A stretch of DNA of 29,024 nucleotides from Apostichopus parvimensis. Lineage: Eukaryota > Echinodermata > Holothuroidea > Aspidochirotida > Stichopodidae. The first letter of the stretch is position 1. Every line of letters begins with the position of its first letter. The position numbers were made by a program, and so were the translations under genes. Below the pieces are notes generated by a model. That model was not told where the DNA came from and searched no databases. It saw only the letters and a program-made list of their open reading frames with translations. This document shows positions 1 through 11,900 of this stretch, piece by piece. The DNA is taken from assembly GCA_000934455.1 (NCBI GenBank), contig KN890103.1:4071-33094 (forward strand). Reading direction: 5' to 3'.

Positions 1-1490
1 ATATACATAGATTTTAAAACTATTCTGGTTTTTCATCTAGTTTGGACAAAGGCAATCCCATAAAAGACAGTGCTGCTACTTTCATTCCAAACCTTGATTT
101 GGTTGTCTAGCAATTCCAATTTCAGTTGGCAACACAGGGCAAATTGTTAAAAGCAACAATCCTTCAAGCATTCTGATCTGACATTGTGGTTGTGTTTGTT
201 AAATTCAAATCTGTGACCATTTTCATAATCATGTGATACATTACTGGATTTAAGCACAACTGTCACAGCATGTCTGAATCGACGCTGTTCTCAGCATTAT
301 CATCAATCGCTTCAAGCTTAGTCTGATCTAGTATTTACATCACTGAGTTTCACAACTGTCAATTCTTTTTTTCTTATTGGTCAACCTTTGGCACCCTCCT
401 ATATAGATTTGTTCAGCAAATGAGTGACGAATTCATCATCGTCATCACTTTTTTTTTTGGGGGGGGGGGTTACCCTTGTCAACATTTTGTAGCCCAGACA
501 GTTCTCATAATGAAATGTTAAAAGCAATTCAAATCAATTTGGAAATTTGGAATTTCTTTCTTTCCTTTCTTTTCCTACTTTATGGTTCAATATTTGAAAT
601 GAATCTTCACTAGGTCGAGCTTAGAGACCATTCTTATAGGATATTATTATTATTATTATGGTATACCAAAATATACTCAAACTCAGCTCAAAAAGCATTG
701 TACTGATTTAATATACAGATATAAGAAATGAAAGTTTCTATCAATGCACAACAAATTAATGGAAATGTTCCTACTGACAAAAGCACAGAGCCACAATAGT
801 TGGGATAATGCTGATAAAACCAGTTGACAGAAATTACTGTACTTCAAGGACAAATAGCTAATTATGTTTTACATTGTCTTATAGCTTAACAATCTAATAA
901 GTACCTTTACGTACAGACCTATGCAATGAAATTAATCACTGTTTTGAGTGATGTAGCTTTAGAACAAGTACGAAGAAAGATAGAAATGCTGGTACGTCGT
1001 ATTCATGATAACAATGTACATCAAAGCGTGACAATCTTGACTCTGTGATAAATGCTGGTTTCCATTACTTCATTCAATACACACTTGCAGTTCATAGAAA
1101 GTTGAAAACTAATGTGTAATATGCAGCATCTAAGCAGAGAATTCAAGAGTCCTGTCAAGAAAAAATTCACCTTACTTGACCATAGGTGTACTGTCCAACA
1201 TGTTAACTTACAGATCAAAGAGCAACATTTCTAACTCAAACAACAGGGTAGGAAAGGTTGGACTTTGGGGGGGGGGGGGGTTCTTGGCTTAGATTTCATT
1301 TCACTTCTCACATGCCAGAAGTAGTTACAACTCTAATGTGAGATATAAACTGCTTCAGTGTTGATAATATAATCATATGATTGTGTCAAAGGTTGTAAGT
1401 TTGAGGAAACTTTTCTGAGCAAAATATTGACAATGAATAGAGGAACCCTGCTGTGTTAATCATTTGTACTGACATTTACCAACATTGTGC
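1..1490. other. non-coding flank, no gene seen
   Basis: I see no convincing exon, RNA gene or transposon here. The short open frames have no recognisable protein, and the sequence is AT-rich with G, T and ATT runs (near 450-470, 640-658 and 1266-1280). It lies downstream of NUBP2 and may hold part of its 3' untranslated region. Confidence 0.4.
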
Positions 1491-1499
1491 TAGAGGGTC

Positions 1500-2046
1500 T
1501 AGAGTAGTACCCTTGAAGCTACAACAAACAAGTTTGACTGTTAACACTCTTGTTAAAGAAATCGAGCACTGAAGTTACCATAATATATCTTCAAACTCAT
1601 TTTAATGATACAGAGATGGAACCTCTGAGCTGCCATACCATTGATCATATCATTTGTCATGGTACAGAAATTAAATTTGTGAGGCACCATCGCTTAATAC
1701 TTAGTTCTTGTGTTATACAGATTGAACCTCTGAGATACTACAAGAAATATTAACTCTCATTTGTCACAATATTGAGATGTAACCACTGAGCTGCCATACA
1801 AATGTTAATACTCATTTGTCATGATACAGACATGGCACCTCTAAGCTACTGTGAGAAATGTTTACATTCATTAGTCATGATAAAGAGGTGTAACATATGA
1901 GCCACCATGCCAACATTAATACTCATTGGTAATGACAAGAGATAGAACCTTTACACTATCATAAGAAATGTTACGTTCCATTTGTCACAATAGAGATGTA
2001 ACCTCCTAGCCACCATAGTCCTCATTTGTCAAGAGATAGAACCATT
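1500..2046. repeat. degenerate minisatellite, about 55-bp unit, overlapping the NUBP2 stop
   Basis: About ten imperfect head-to-tail copies of a unit that runs roughly 'CTCATTTGTCATGATACAGA', then 'GATGGAACCTCTGAGC', then 'TACCATAAGAAATGTTAATA'. Clear unit starts fall near 1597, 1651, 1701, 1757, 1812, 1867, 1921, 1976 and 2020, which gives a spacing near 55 bases. The copies before 1597 are more decayed. The last partial copy (about 2020-2046) contains the NUBP2 stop codon (2029-2031) and the final codons, so the array makes up the 3' untranslated region and the extreme C-terminus. A possible minus-strand ATTAAA signal lies in the array at 1601-1606. Confidence 0.75.
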
Positions 2047-5000
2047 CATTGCAGTTCTTTGGTGGAGAGTTTCAGCAATCTTGTTTAAAATCTGAGCTGA
2101 AGGTGAGGATGAGAAGGCTTCCACAAAGCTCTGTCCCTTTTCCAAACACTGTGACAGTTGTGGATCCAAGGGAACACAACCTGTAAAAGATAATTCAATG
2201 ATGTGTGTTCTAAAAGCTGCATCTTCAGTTCACAGTCATTCAAAACTAGATATATATAAAATATATATATTGAAGAAAATCGGCCAGCCATTTAGGAGTT
2301 TTTGACACAACATTGGACAAACACACACACAGACACACACAACCACCAACACACACGGACACATTTTGACCACTCCCTCATTTATGGGGTTCCAGTCACC
2401 CTGGGATATCCCACCATGGGTAACTCCCCCCCCCCCCAGAGTAGCTACTCAGGAAAATTAACCATTACAATGGCCACTGTTGCTATGGCAACTGACATTG
2501 TTGTACATTGCACAACTGGGATAGGGACTAAAAATATCTCATCCTCCCTGTAAGATCATTGAGATATCCCAATACTGGCTGGCAATTATCCTTTTTTTTT
2601 TTTTTTTTTAAATGGATGGAAACAATGTGACACTTATCATGAACCTTACCTAAGAAAGGAATGTTGAATTCTCTGGCTAGTGCCTCTCCCCCTCCTTTGG
2701 AAAACACATTAGAACATTCCTGTAAAATAAAATTGTCAATATACAATGGCAAAAGTTAATAAATTGACTTTGGTTAGTAACTACCCTTTAACATGTACCA
2801 TACCTACAAACTGAATACATGAATGAAAGCTTGTCTACTATACAAATTAGCTTAAAATTGTTTACATAATTTATTTGTATAACATTGCCAAATATGTTTT
2901 CTTTCATAAGGGTATTTGACAAATATCATCAAGTGATCAAAAAACTAAAAATATGCTCATGACAGCCCTAACATATTGAAGCTATTAATGTTGGGAAACT
3001 GTCTCTATTTTTAAATTTATTCATGGAATAGACTATGTATTTGACAACAACAAAAAATCACCCACATTGACAAGCACAAACATACAAACATGACAGCCCA
3101 ATTGCAGATGTCACTTGCCAGCTTTTACAGACCATGACCAAACAGAACAAATCCATTTTTTCACTGTCCATATTTTTATTTATATCGACTAGAAAATTTT
3201 GTACTCACTGCACAATGCGGACAGACAAATCCGCTCATATTTTCCACGACACCGAGAACTGGTAACTTTGTTTTCCTGCAGAATGTAAGCTCTCTTCTGA
3301 CATCACCAACAGCAACAGCCTACAAGCAAAAAGGAGGGTTATGTCAGTTTAGTTTCCATTTCCGACCGCTACAAAAAAAAATTTCATCTGCTTTCACATA
3401 CATCTTTTAGAAAAAAATTCTCCGTTACTTGAATTTCCTTCCAAAAATAATTCAGCTCCAAAATGTAATAGCTATCAGTCTTATCCAGTATTTTGTACTT
3501 TTTTTGAAAATCAGTGTTATACTCCATTTATAGTGCAATTAAGGAATTACATGGTGTAACATGGTGTTACACGGTGTTACATGGTGTAAACCAAGCTTGA
3601 ACTGTTAGTAATAGAAGAATATAATGAGCACTGCTTACTTGCAAACCTGAATCCCCCCTATACACATGTTAGCTCTTACAGTGCAATACTTCATTTATAG
3701 TGCAATTAAGAAATTACATGGTGTAACATGGTGTTACATTGTGTAAACCAAGCTTGAACTGTTATTAATAGAAGAATATAATGAGCACTGCTTACTTGCA
3801 AACCTGAATCCCCCCTATATGCATGTTAGCTCTTACAGTGCAATACTTCATTTGTAGTGCAATTAAGAAATTACATGGTGTAACATGGTGTTACATGGTG
3901 TAAACCAAGTTTGAACTATTCACATATTAGCTTTTACCGATGGTGGACATTCAACATAAGGGAAGAGACACGAGGAGGCTACACAATGGGATAGCCAGGA
4001 ATATGAATCTTGAGTTTTATACCCAGTTACTTCACTATTTCTTAATATGAATTATATCTCGACAGGGAGAGTGTGCAGTTTCAAACGGTAACTTTAAGAG
4101 TTTCTTGTAGCCATAATGCCTTCCACCTAATGAGATCAAATATTTCATCTCGCAAGACTCAAATCTATCGACATAGATACCTGTGGAGTTGTGACTAGTA
4201 CAGCACCATCTGGATTATAACCCTGAAGACCCTCCACGACAGTTATGTGTTCGTCTGATGTACCTGTCCAAGGATAAAGGAAGGTCAGCAACTACAAAGC
4301 ACTGAATAGATATAAACAGGATATTGATTGATGGATTTGATTGATTGATCTCAACTTTACCATATCCCTGAAAGGGTAAAACACATGCTTACAACAAAGT
4401 ATAAATAGTGTACATTAAAAAAGTGAGAATATACAAAAGGAATAAAACAAACTGATGACTTAAACATCAGAAACGTAAAATTAAAAGAAAAAAAGAAGAA
4501 AAGAATGTATAAAAAACATAAAAATGATGGAAACAATTGTTGAAGATTTTAATACACTGCAGGATAAAAGAAGATATTTGTCAGTTTGTAGCATCATACA
4601 GTACTCTCATCCATCCACTGTGAGTGATTGCCATGTCCAGGTCCAAATAATTGAGGGTGATTATTTTGGCTGAGAACGGAACTAAGCTTAGCCTCAAGAA
4701 GACATTGGTAGGATGATTTTTTTACAATCACAACTAGCTAGAAAACTGTCTCCCCATATAAACAATAGATTAAATTAAAAAACCATTGAAAAAACTTTTC
4801 AATGCATTTTTAAACCTTTAAACAAGTTATTTGACATTTTAAAGAAAAATTTCTTATATTTTCTATTTGAAATTGTTTTGATTACTTCAGGAGAATAAAC
4901 TTCATGGTACTATTTGTTAAACTTACTTCTCTCCTTCTTTAACAGATGTTAACAAAAGTACTTTCTCAAAACAACAGACTGTCAAAAACCCAAAACATTG

Positions 5001-7225
5001 AGCAAGTTGTGAAGATAATTATTGAAAAACATCCGACTTTTAACCGGAGCACAAAGTCATGAGTATGAGTGTACCAGTGAGAGTACAAAGCCCAGAGTAA
5101 AAGTTAATGAAATTTGCATTCTCTGAGTTCCAGTATGAGTACAAAAGGAAAAATGTACTTGAGTATCGACTCGAGTATGAGTACCGACTCGAGTACTACA
5201 AGTCTGGAAAATCAAAATACCTGGAGGAGTATCTATGATGAGATAGTCGAGGTCACCCCAAACAACATCGGATAAAAACTGCTTGATCATTGCTGCAGAA
5301 AAAAAAGAAAAGAAGTCGGTGAGCTATTCCTCTTCCTATGATACAAACAATGTACATGTGATACTGTCTATCTGTTGGAGGTTCAATGGAGTAAAATAGT
5401 TTGGTTTGGATTATGATTATGTTTGTATGTATCTTAGATCCTCCTGCAAGCAGGAACTCGCGAAGAGGCCATCATTGGCTTATCAAAGCTGCAAGCTGAC
5501 CGAAGTCAGTCTCTTAGATTCATATTTAACGTCCATGATTATGAATTGTCAAATATCAACAACTCTGTAACTGGACGACATACATTAATCTTGGAGTGAC
5601 TCGAACTCTGGACCTTATGATTGAAAGGCACTGGTGTTAACCACTGAGCTAACACTCCTCTTTTACTAGAGTATATACTTATTACTAGTATTACTAATAG
5701 TACTAGTATTCTAGTATTACTAGTATAACTAGAGTATACACTTAAACTAGAGTATAATTTATACCATTATTAAGTGATCCCTGTAATACAAACCTACCAT
5801 TCTTTTTTGGACCTCTCCACACCACAGGATCATCTTTCTTGTTCAAGAGGAAGGCAATGGACATGACAGCTAATGTTTGGCTAGGATCAGGGTAAACAGG
5901 AACCCATCTAAAATAGAGGAAAAGTAGAGCAAAACTAATTTGTGTAAAAACATGTAATACTTTTGAGTTAAAATTGTTATTGCCATCAAACCATTAGGGT
6001 AGTTACCATATAGTTACTAAAAATATACTGTTTTATAATAAGGGAAGAAAATAGAAATTTAGTCAAAATAACACTTTTATAATGCAATACCTTGAGTGAA
6101 CTCTTGAGGATGGCAATGCCTGTGTTGCCAGCTAACACCTAAAACATTTCTTTCACAAATTCAAAGATGTCAATTAGTAATAAGCAAATGGTTGATGATT
6201 ACATGAACAGATCTTATTTCTTGGAAAAGTTTACCCTTGAGAACTCTGATGAATATCTTTCTCCTCCACATTCAACATCCGAGGAATACTTGGACCACAC
6301 AGATCAACATCCAGTACCCCAACCTAACCAGTGATGAAAGAAAGAAAGTTAAAAACAGTGTCTAACATTATGTGTTAGTTCTGTGAACTTGAAGAAATAA
6401 ACTTAGCCAAAGTTTATTTGTTGAAAGTAAGTTTGTGAAGCTATCATCATACAATTATATTGTTTTCTGTAATTCAGTAACATACTTTTGGGAAAATAGG
6501 CATTTTGATTGTGGTTATCAATGTCTTTTCGCTAAGGGAAGGGCTTTGTAATAGCACTTATTTTAAAATAATAGTCCTAGTCCTATTTCTGATGGCAACA
6601 CCCTAGCCTCAACAGCACTTGGGCCACATACTTCCTGATAAAATCATTTATTCTCCTCTGAACTTTCCTTAGAGGTTGTAACGTTTGGTTCTTGACTCAA
6701 AACAGTGAATACCAATGCAAGAAATATCACAAGTACACAGAGATGGAGAGTGTAACTAGTGTAAGGCTCCCTGATCCTTGGGTCTCTAAACTTAACTAAA
6801 CTAAACATAACCCACAGAAGCACTAGCTTAAATAGAAGGAAAATCCCTAGCCTATATTTTTACTACTGAGTGGATTCTGCCTGGTATTCACTGTCATTTT
6901 ACTAAGAGTGACAATACCCTAGTCCAAAGTGAGGCATATTATCTGACGAAGTTATACAATATAGTATAGTTCTTGATCTCTAACGTTAGGCCCAAGGTAA
7001 GTTCTTATGTTAGTTTTGTGTACTATTGTAAGAACGCAAGTCATGTCGTCGCGAAACAGGTATGTGTTATGAAATGATATGTTGTAAGCAAAGATGTACC
7101 TTTAGTCCCTGCTGTTTTAGAGATAATGCTATTTGGGTGGCGACAGTGCTTTTACCAACACCACCTTTTCCAGATAGAATAACTATTTTGTGCTTCACAC
7201 TCTTCAAATTATTGTCGAGATCCAT
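2029..7225 (-). CDS. NUBP2: Cytosolic Fe-S cluster assembly factor NUBP2 (Nbp35/Cfd1 family P-loop ATPase)
   Basis: Nine minus-strand exons splice in frame to 270 aa, against 271 in human NUBP2: 7225-7100, 6323-6235, 5907-5798, 5292-5221, 4263-4181, 3319-3209, 2719-2650 and 2180-2029 carry the recognised protein, eight coding pieces in all, each with GT-AG borders. The protein has the deviant Walker [10 protein letters not shown] (residues 19-27), [13 protein letters not shown] (129-133) and the C-terminal CPHCAEC (C193, C196, C199) that binds the bridging [4Fe-4S] cluster. It lacks the N-terminal cysteine cluster of NUBP1. With NUBP1 it forms the cytosolic scaffold that loads Fe-S clusters onto extramitochondrial proteins. 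I chose the ATG at 7223-7225 because it has a purine at -3 and G at +4, and the frame upstream offers only a GTG. The last residues come from a minisatellite. It is divergent to DXO. Confidence 0.96.
3520..3915. repeat. tandem repeat, three copies of about 157-167 bp, in a NUBP2 intron
   Basis: The anchor 'TAGTGCAATTAAG' recurs at 3531, 3698 and 3855, giving periods of 167 and 157. Each unit contains a short run of a 10-base motif close to ACATGGTGTA followed by 'AACCAAGCTTGAACTGTT'. The first unit has one extra decamer, which accounts for the 10-base difference. The copies are highly similar, so the amplification is recent. It sits between the exons at 3319-3209 and 4263-4181. Confidence 0.85.
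5057..5205. repeat. GAGTA-rich minisatellite next to a NUBP2 splice donor
   Basis: Repeated variants of GAGTATGAGTACC and CGACTCGAGTA occur through this stretch, including a near-palindromic 'TCGACTCGAGTATGAGTACC' segment at about 5165. It ends some 15 bases from the donor site of the NUBP2 exon 5292-5221. No coding role is seen. Confidence 0.5.
5424..5662 (-). mobile_element. tRNA-derived SINE, full-length head, in a NUBP2 intron
   Basis: Read on the minus strand, the element begins near 5660 with a tRNA-like head. It has an A box TAGCTCAGTGG (5651-5641) and a B box AGTTCGAGTCA (about 5607-5597), followed by the D-loop-like 'GTTAACACC' and a CCTT/AAGG anticodon-stem remnant. These are the internal RNA polymerase III promoter boxes expected of tRNA-derived SINEs. 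The body runs about 170 bases and ends at the left in an ATACATACA-type tail. A second copy in the same orientation lies at 24392-24605. It is not itself a functional tRNA gene, because the stems are decayed and a body is attached. Confidence 0.85.
5663..5760. repeat. ACTAGT-rich low-complexity tract
   Basis: ACTAGTATT and ACTAGAGTATA words alternate for about 100 bases directly beside the tRNA head of the SINE. This is a simple sequence in a NUBP2 intron and no other function is evident. Confidence 0.6.
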
Positions 7226-8006
7226 TTCAATGCGAGTGACAACGGTTGCTGGAAAGTGAGTAGTATTTTGTTTCACTGTGGCACAGCAAGAGTGGTGAAA
7301 TACAACAGAAGAGTGTTAGTGACTATTCAAGCAGTACCATAGCTTGTCAATTGAATGATTCACTACTGAGCTTTTAAGTCTGCCTGTATGGACTTTCCAG
7401 TGGTAATATTTTCCGGTGCATTTTAAATCTTACTGACAAATATGAAAGAATGAGTTTAAGAAGTAATTTGTCAAAGTTTCAATAATGGGTAGTAAAGTTT
7501 ACCGTATATATATTTTATTCTTAGCAAAGGTTTTTTTTTCTTGTGCACCCTCTGGGAATCCCCGCCAAAGCTTAACTTTAGGTCGCACAAAACTACAAAC
7601 GTTCGATCGAACTATACACTTGCACCACAGAATTGATATAAATAACTACTCTTTGACTTTGTACCAAGAACATGCAAACGCGACGAACAAGATTTGAAAG
7701 TCTTGAGGATCAGCTTACGTAAGAAGTGATGAGACATACGAGTATAGACAACTTTCAAAGCGAATTAATGAACTAACATACAAGCAAGTAACAAGGTATC
7801 TTACTTCTTAGTTGTAATAGACTAGCTGGTATACGTCATATGTGTATCCTAACTTAGACCTAGCCTAAGTTTACTTGAAGCTACTGTACATGATGGCACT
7901 CACATCACTATTCCTGTACATTGGCTTGATGTCAACCTGGGACAAAGGTTTGAGTGGGTGAGAAATATATCTACTCATATAATTAGAAGCCTGTTTATGG
8001 GTGTTA

Positions 8007-8660
8007 CTAAAACGAATGACAATTGCGTTACACATAACACATAACGAATGACAATATGTTGTACACACTAAAAAATTGCGTTGACTAAAACGAATGACAG
8101 TGGATGACAGCACAGACATTTGCTTCAACCGTATATCACAGTTCAGACTTCGTGGGAATATTAAAGCCACGCAAACAGAGTGGACGCGAAGTGCGTGGCT
8201 TACAGATCTAGTAAAGTACGGACAAGATACAAACGCACCTTATAGTAAGTGAAATTGTAAGCCTGATTTTAAGAAGTAATGTTAACGTCATTTTTCCGAT
8301 ATTAATTGTTAGAAACTAACAATACTATAATCTTGAAAGGGCTAAAAATTTCAGGAAGAGTCCAAGTAATATTGGACATTTTTTAGGGGGGGGTGCAAAA
8401 GGGACTGGAAAAGGAGAAAATTTGCGCCAGTTATGGAGCTACTCTGTAACAGTGGCGTAGGGAAGGGGGGCAAGGGGCTCCCCGTGGCGTAAGTTACACC
8501 AAAACCCTCCGTCAATCATTCTATCTCCACTCACGGCCGTCCTTCGTTGTCATTTGTTGTCATTCGCTGTCATTCGCTGTCATTTGCTGTCATTCGCGAA
8601 TGATAATTAACCCTGTACAAAGTCAATTGTCATTGGGTCATTCGCTGTCATTCGTTTTAG
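8007..8660. repeat. inverted clusters of a TGTCATTCG decamer, possible degraded element
   Basis: The 15-base word CTAAAACGAATGACA (8007-8021) is the exact inverse complement of TGTCATTCGTTTTAG (8646-8660). Further GAATGACA words lie at 8045-8100, and a 10-base tandem array of TTCGCTGTCA variants lies at about 8542-8600. The two clusters are in opposite orientation, as in a foldback element. No target duplication was found, so the outer limits are uncertain. Confidence 0.5.
8450..8515. mobile_element. solo hAT-like terminus, fragment
   Basis: CAGTGGCGTAGGGAAGG at 8450 matches the left end of the complete hAT-like element at 21200 (CAGTGGCGTAGGAA). No matching right end is seen downstream, so this is at best an end fragment. 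Confidence 0.35.
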
Positions 8661-8742
8661 TTTGTCCCCTGTTTATTTGTAGATTTCAATTGCTAATGAA
8701 CAGGGCTTCTTGATAGAATTCTCTCCCCTACTCCACCCCTCC

Positions 8743-8762
8743 CACACACACACACACACACA
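8743..8762. repeat. (CA)n microsatellite
   Basis: About ten CA dinucleotides directly follow a C-rich tract. Similar interrupted CA runs occur at about 2320-2357 and 26158-26200. Confidence 0.85.
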
Positions 8763-8956
8763 TACATAAAGACCTGATGAGGTGAGATACCATATATGGA
8801 ATAGGCAGTTCATTAAAGCAGCAGGTAAATGCTTCTACCAATTTACTTGAGTCTAGGATATCAGGGAAATAGTCATTTTGTTAATTGAATTGAATTTGTT
8901 GTGTTTGTTTCACAGGTTTCTCTCAGTGGATTTGTAAATAGATTCCTTTGACCAAT

Positions 8957-11900
8957 ATGAAGAGAACCAGAACATTGGAATCCAAAAATGAGGGTCCAGC
9001 ACAGAAACGAAAGGATTCTGGCAGTAGTCATAGCAACAAGGATAATAAGTCCAGCTTTCCAGTTTATCCTCACTCAAGATATGATGCTGCTTTTCCTAAT
9101 TTTTCTGAACCACGGGAAGTAGGACAATTCTCTGTAGATGCCAGCCAAGATGGAGAAAGAAACGTGTACAATGACTCGAGAAAACTCAAGTTTTATGTTC
9201 CTAAAGATGACCAAAAAGTTAACTTTAATTTAAGACATGGCTATGAAAAGTTTATTCAGAAGGATGATGATATCAAGGAAAGACTTGACAATCTTCTACG
9301 ATGGGTTTTAATGAACAAAGAACAGTTTACAGTCAATGAAGATGGCTCAATAAAAAGGTTTGTTACTGCACATGAGGATGAATTATTGAAGCATTGCTCG
9401 ACACTCACGACTTTTAATTGACAGATTTTACTCGCTGAATAAAATTTCTCTAATTTCTGCATAGCTAGCCTTTGAAAATATATTACCAACATGAATATCT
9501 ACATTTTTCATATTTTGACAGCATGTTGACAAAACTATGAGCAATTTCCATGGCAGTATCCTCACGAAAATGACATAATACTGGGGACCTATTAGACACA
9601 GTTTACTTAAAAAGAATGCTTCTGGGAAAAGCTTGGATGATCTTAAATGAGTTAAAATACTATCCTTCGTTTTAATGGAAATCAAACGGGTACAGTAAGA
9701 AAATTCTATGGAAAATAATATCAGGATATTTCTGTCATTGATTACATTGAACACAAATATATAACAGTCTAGTAGATGTACATAAGCTACAACAAAATAT
9801 TTTATTTTTTTATTCCTATATTTGCGGCAATTGAGTAAAGCTGTCAGTTGTAAGAAAGTGTCTTATATAACCTTGTATGCACAACATAGAACAAAGGGAA
9901 GAACCCAACACCATTTGTGATTGCAAAAATTTGTAGTGTACTGTGAATACTTTTGTGATAGTATTAAAGGTTATCAGTATACATTCACCTGATATATATG
10001 ATAAAATCAAGTAATGGTCACAGTTTTCTCAGTTTTCAGTTTTCACCAAGACATTTAATTGTCCCAAAGAAACATTCCTTAATGTCTGGCAATAATTTCT
10101 TAACTTCCAGGAAAGTACTTTTGGAAACTTTTAGCAACTTTTTTAACATGCTAATAGTTTAGGGCAATAATGATGACCTTTAAGTTTTGTTAGATTAGAT
10201 TTAAGTTTGTGTTTCATCTGAACAGCTAACTAAATAACATGTATAGTCTGTGGAGCACCTGAAAAATTTCCTGTATGGTTGGTTTTCTGAGAAGCTTCTC
10301 AAAACCTAGTACATTGAAATGCATGTTATTTTGTTTGCAATCTCACATAAGTGGACTTTGATAAGAATAGTTTTATACTAGTGTAGGTAATTTATAACTT
10401 TCTTGTCATTCATTTGCAGCTTAAATACAGATTTCCTGATGTGGAGGGGTCACCTCACTAAAATAATTTGTACTCCGTTCCAGAAGGATTCTTGGTCAAT
10501 GGCTGTAACACTATTTGGTGGGACGTATTACATGAGCGAAGTCGAAACAGCGGAAAATGAGAAGAGAAGGAACGAGATGAATGAACGTGAAAAGGAGATG
10601 AGTTATTGGGGTTATAAATTTGAACAGTATGTGACTTGTGGTAAGTTTTTTTGTGTGTGGTATGATATACAATTAAAGGGAGTGAAGACTCGCGCACAAA
10701 GAAACGTCTGATGCCGGTAATCTGACCTAGTTCAGAATAAGGTGTAACAGAAGTGTTAGACACCACCATCGATCTCAGAAAATACACACACAGCTTGCTA
10801 CCGTTGGTAATTAGACACTAGTGTACAGTCAATACATGCAGCTACAGTCAATACCCACAACACAGTGTACATAGCAGCGATGGACATCTCAGCAGGGAGT
10901 TGTTATGAAACTCTCTGATCTCAGGTCCAGATGAAAGATATAACAAGGTATCACGTTTCATTACTGTCTGCATTTTGTAGCGACAAGAAGAAAAATTTCT
11001 TGCAAGCAACGGAAAGTTACCTTTTTTCAGAGGGNNNNNNNNNNNNNNNNNNNNNNNNNNNNNNNNNNNNNNNNNNNNNNNNNNNNNNNNNNNNNNNNNN
11101 NNNNNNNNNNNNNNNNNNNNNNNNNNNNNNNNNNNNNNNNNNNNNNNNNNNNNNNNNNNNNNNNNNNNNNNNNNNNNNNNNNNNNNNNNNNNNNNNNNNN
11201 NNNNNNNNNNNNNNNNNNNNNNNNNNNNNNNNNNNNNNNNNNNNNNNNNNNNNNNNNNNNNNNNNNNNNNNNNNNNNNNNNNNNNNNNNNNNNNNNNNNN
11301 NNNNNNNNNNNNNNNNNNNNNNNNNNNNNNNNNNNNNNNNNNNNNNNNNNNNNNNNNNNNNNNNNNNNNNNNNNNNNNNNNNNNNNNNNNNNNNNNNNNN
11401 NNNNNNNNNNNNNNNNNNNNNNNNNNNNNNNNNNNNNNNNNNNNNNNNNNNNNNNNNNNNNNNNNNNNNNNNNNNNNNNNNNNNNNNNNNNNNNNNNNNN
11501 NNNNNNNNNNNNNNNNNNNNNNNNNNNNNNNNNNNNNNNNNNNNNNNNNNNNNNNNNNNNNNNNNNNNNNNNNNNNNNNNNNNNNNNNNNNNNNNNNNNN
11601 NNNNGCCTTCTGTTCTGTGGTGAAGTCGAACCTGAGCAAGCATCGATTGCTCTATGCGGGCGAAGTAGATTGCATCCGAGCAGAATCATCTAAGAAACCA
11701 CCGCAAAATTATGTGGAGCTGAAAACCAGTAGACAGTGGTACAATCCAAGAAATGAAAGAAATTTCTACAGGTTTTTACAATATTTTCTTTTTGCTCATT
11801 TGACAGCTTGAGGAGAATAATCCTTTTGGTTTCAGTAAAGAGTAGAACTAATCACCTCGAAATGGTACTCCCCAATACCTCACCCCTCCAGCCCCTCCTT

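Larger units (their letters stand above)
7226..8956. promoter_or_regulatory. divergent intergenic region between NUBP2 and DXO
   Basis: The start codons of NUBP2 (minus) and DXO (plus) face away from each other with 1.7 kb between them, so the promoters of both must lie here. A perfect 9-base inverted pair AAGCCACGC / GCGTGGCTT (8164-8172 and 8193-8201) lies mid-way in the most CpG-rich part. A consensus donor GTAAGT at 8245 and an acceptor-like TTTCACAG ending at 8915 could bound an intron in the DXO 5' untranslated region. No TATA box stands out. Short open frames here (for example 7871-8170 minus) have no support as genes. The stretch 8007-8660 carries inverted decamer clusters listed separately. 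Confidence 0.45.

Noticed and set aside
448-472. Homopolymer runs of T and G here and near 1266, 2430, 2592, 21229 and 22272
   Set aside because: They are ordinary simple sequence, and run lengths may be affected by sequencing error.
7226-7276. N-terminal extension of NUBP2 up to 7276
   Set aside because: The first codon of that extension is GTG, not ATG; the inner ATG at 7223-7225 has good context and matches family length.
7871-8170. Minus-strand 99-codon frame in the divergent region
   Set aside because: It overlaps inverted repeat sequence, has no family resemblance and no splice or promoter support.
10848-11689. Long open frames on both strands across the N run
   Set aside because: They are open only because N codons cannot be stops; the real exon starts inside the gap on the plus strand.
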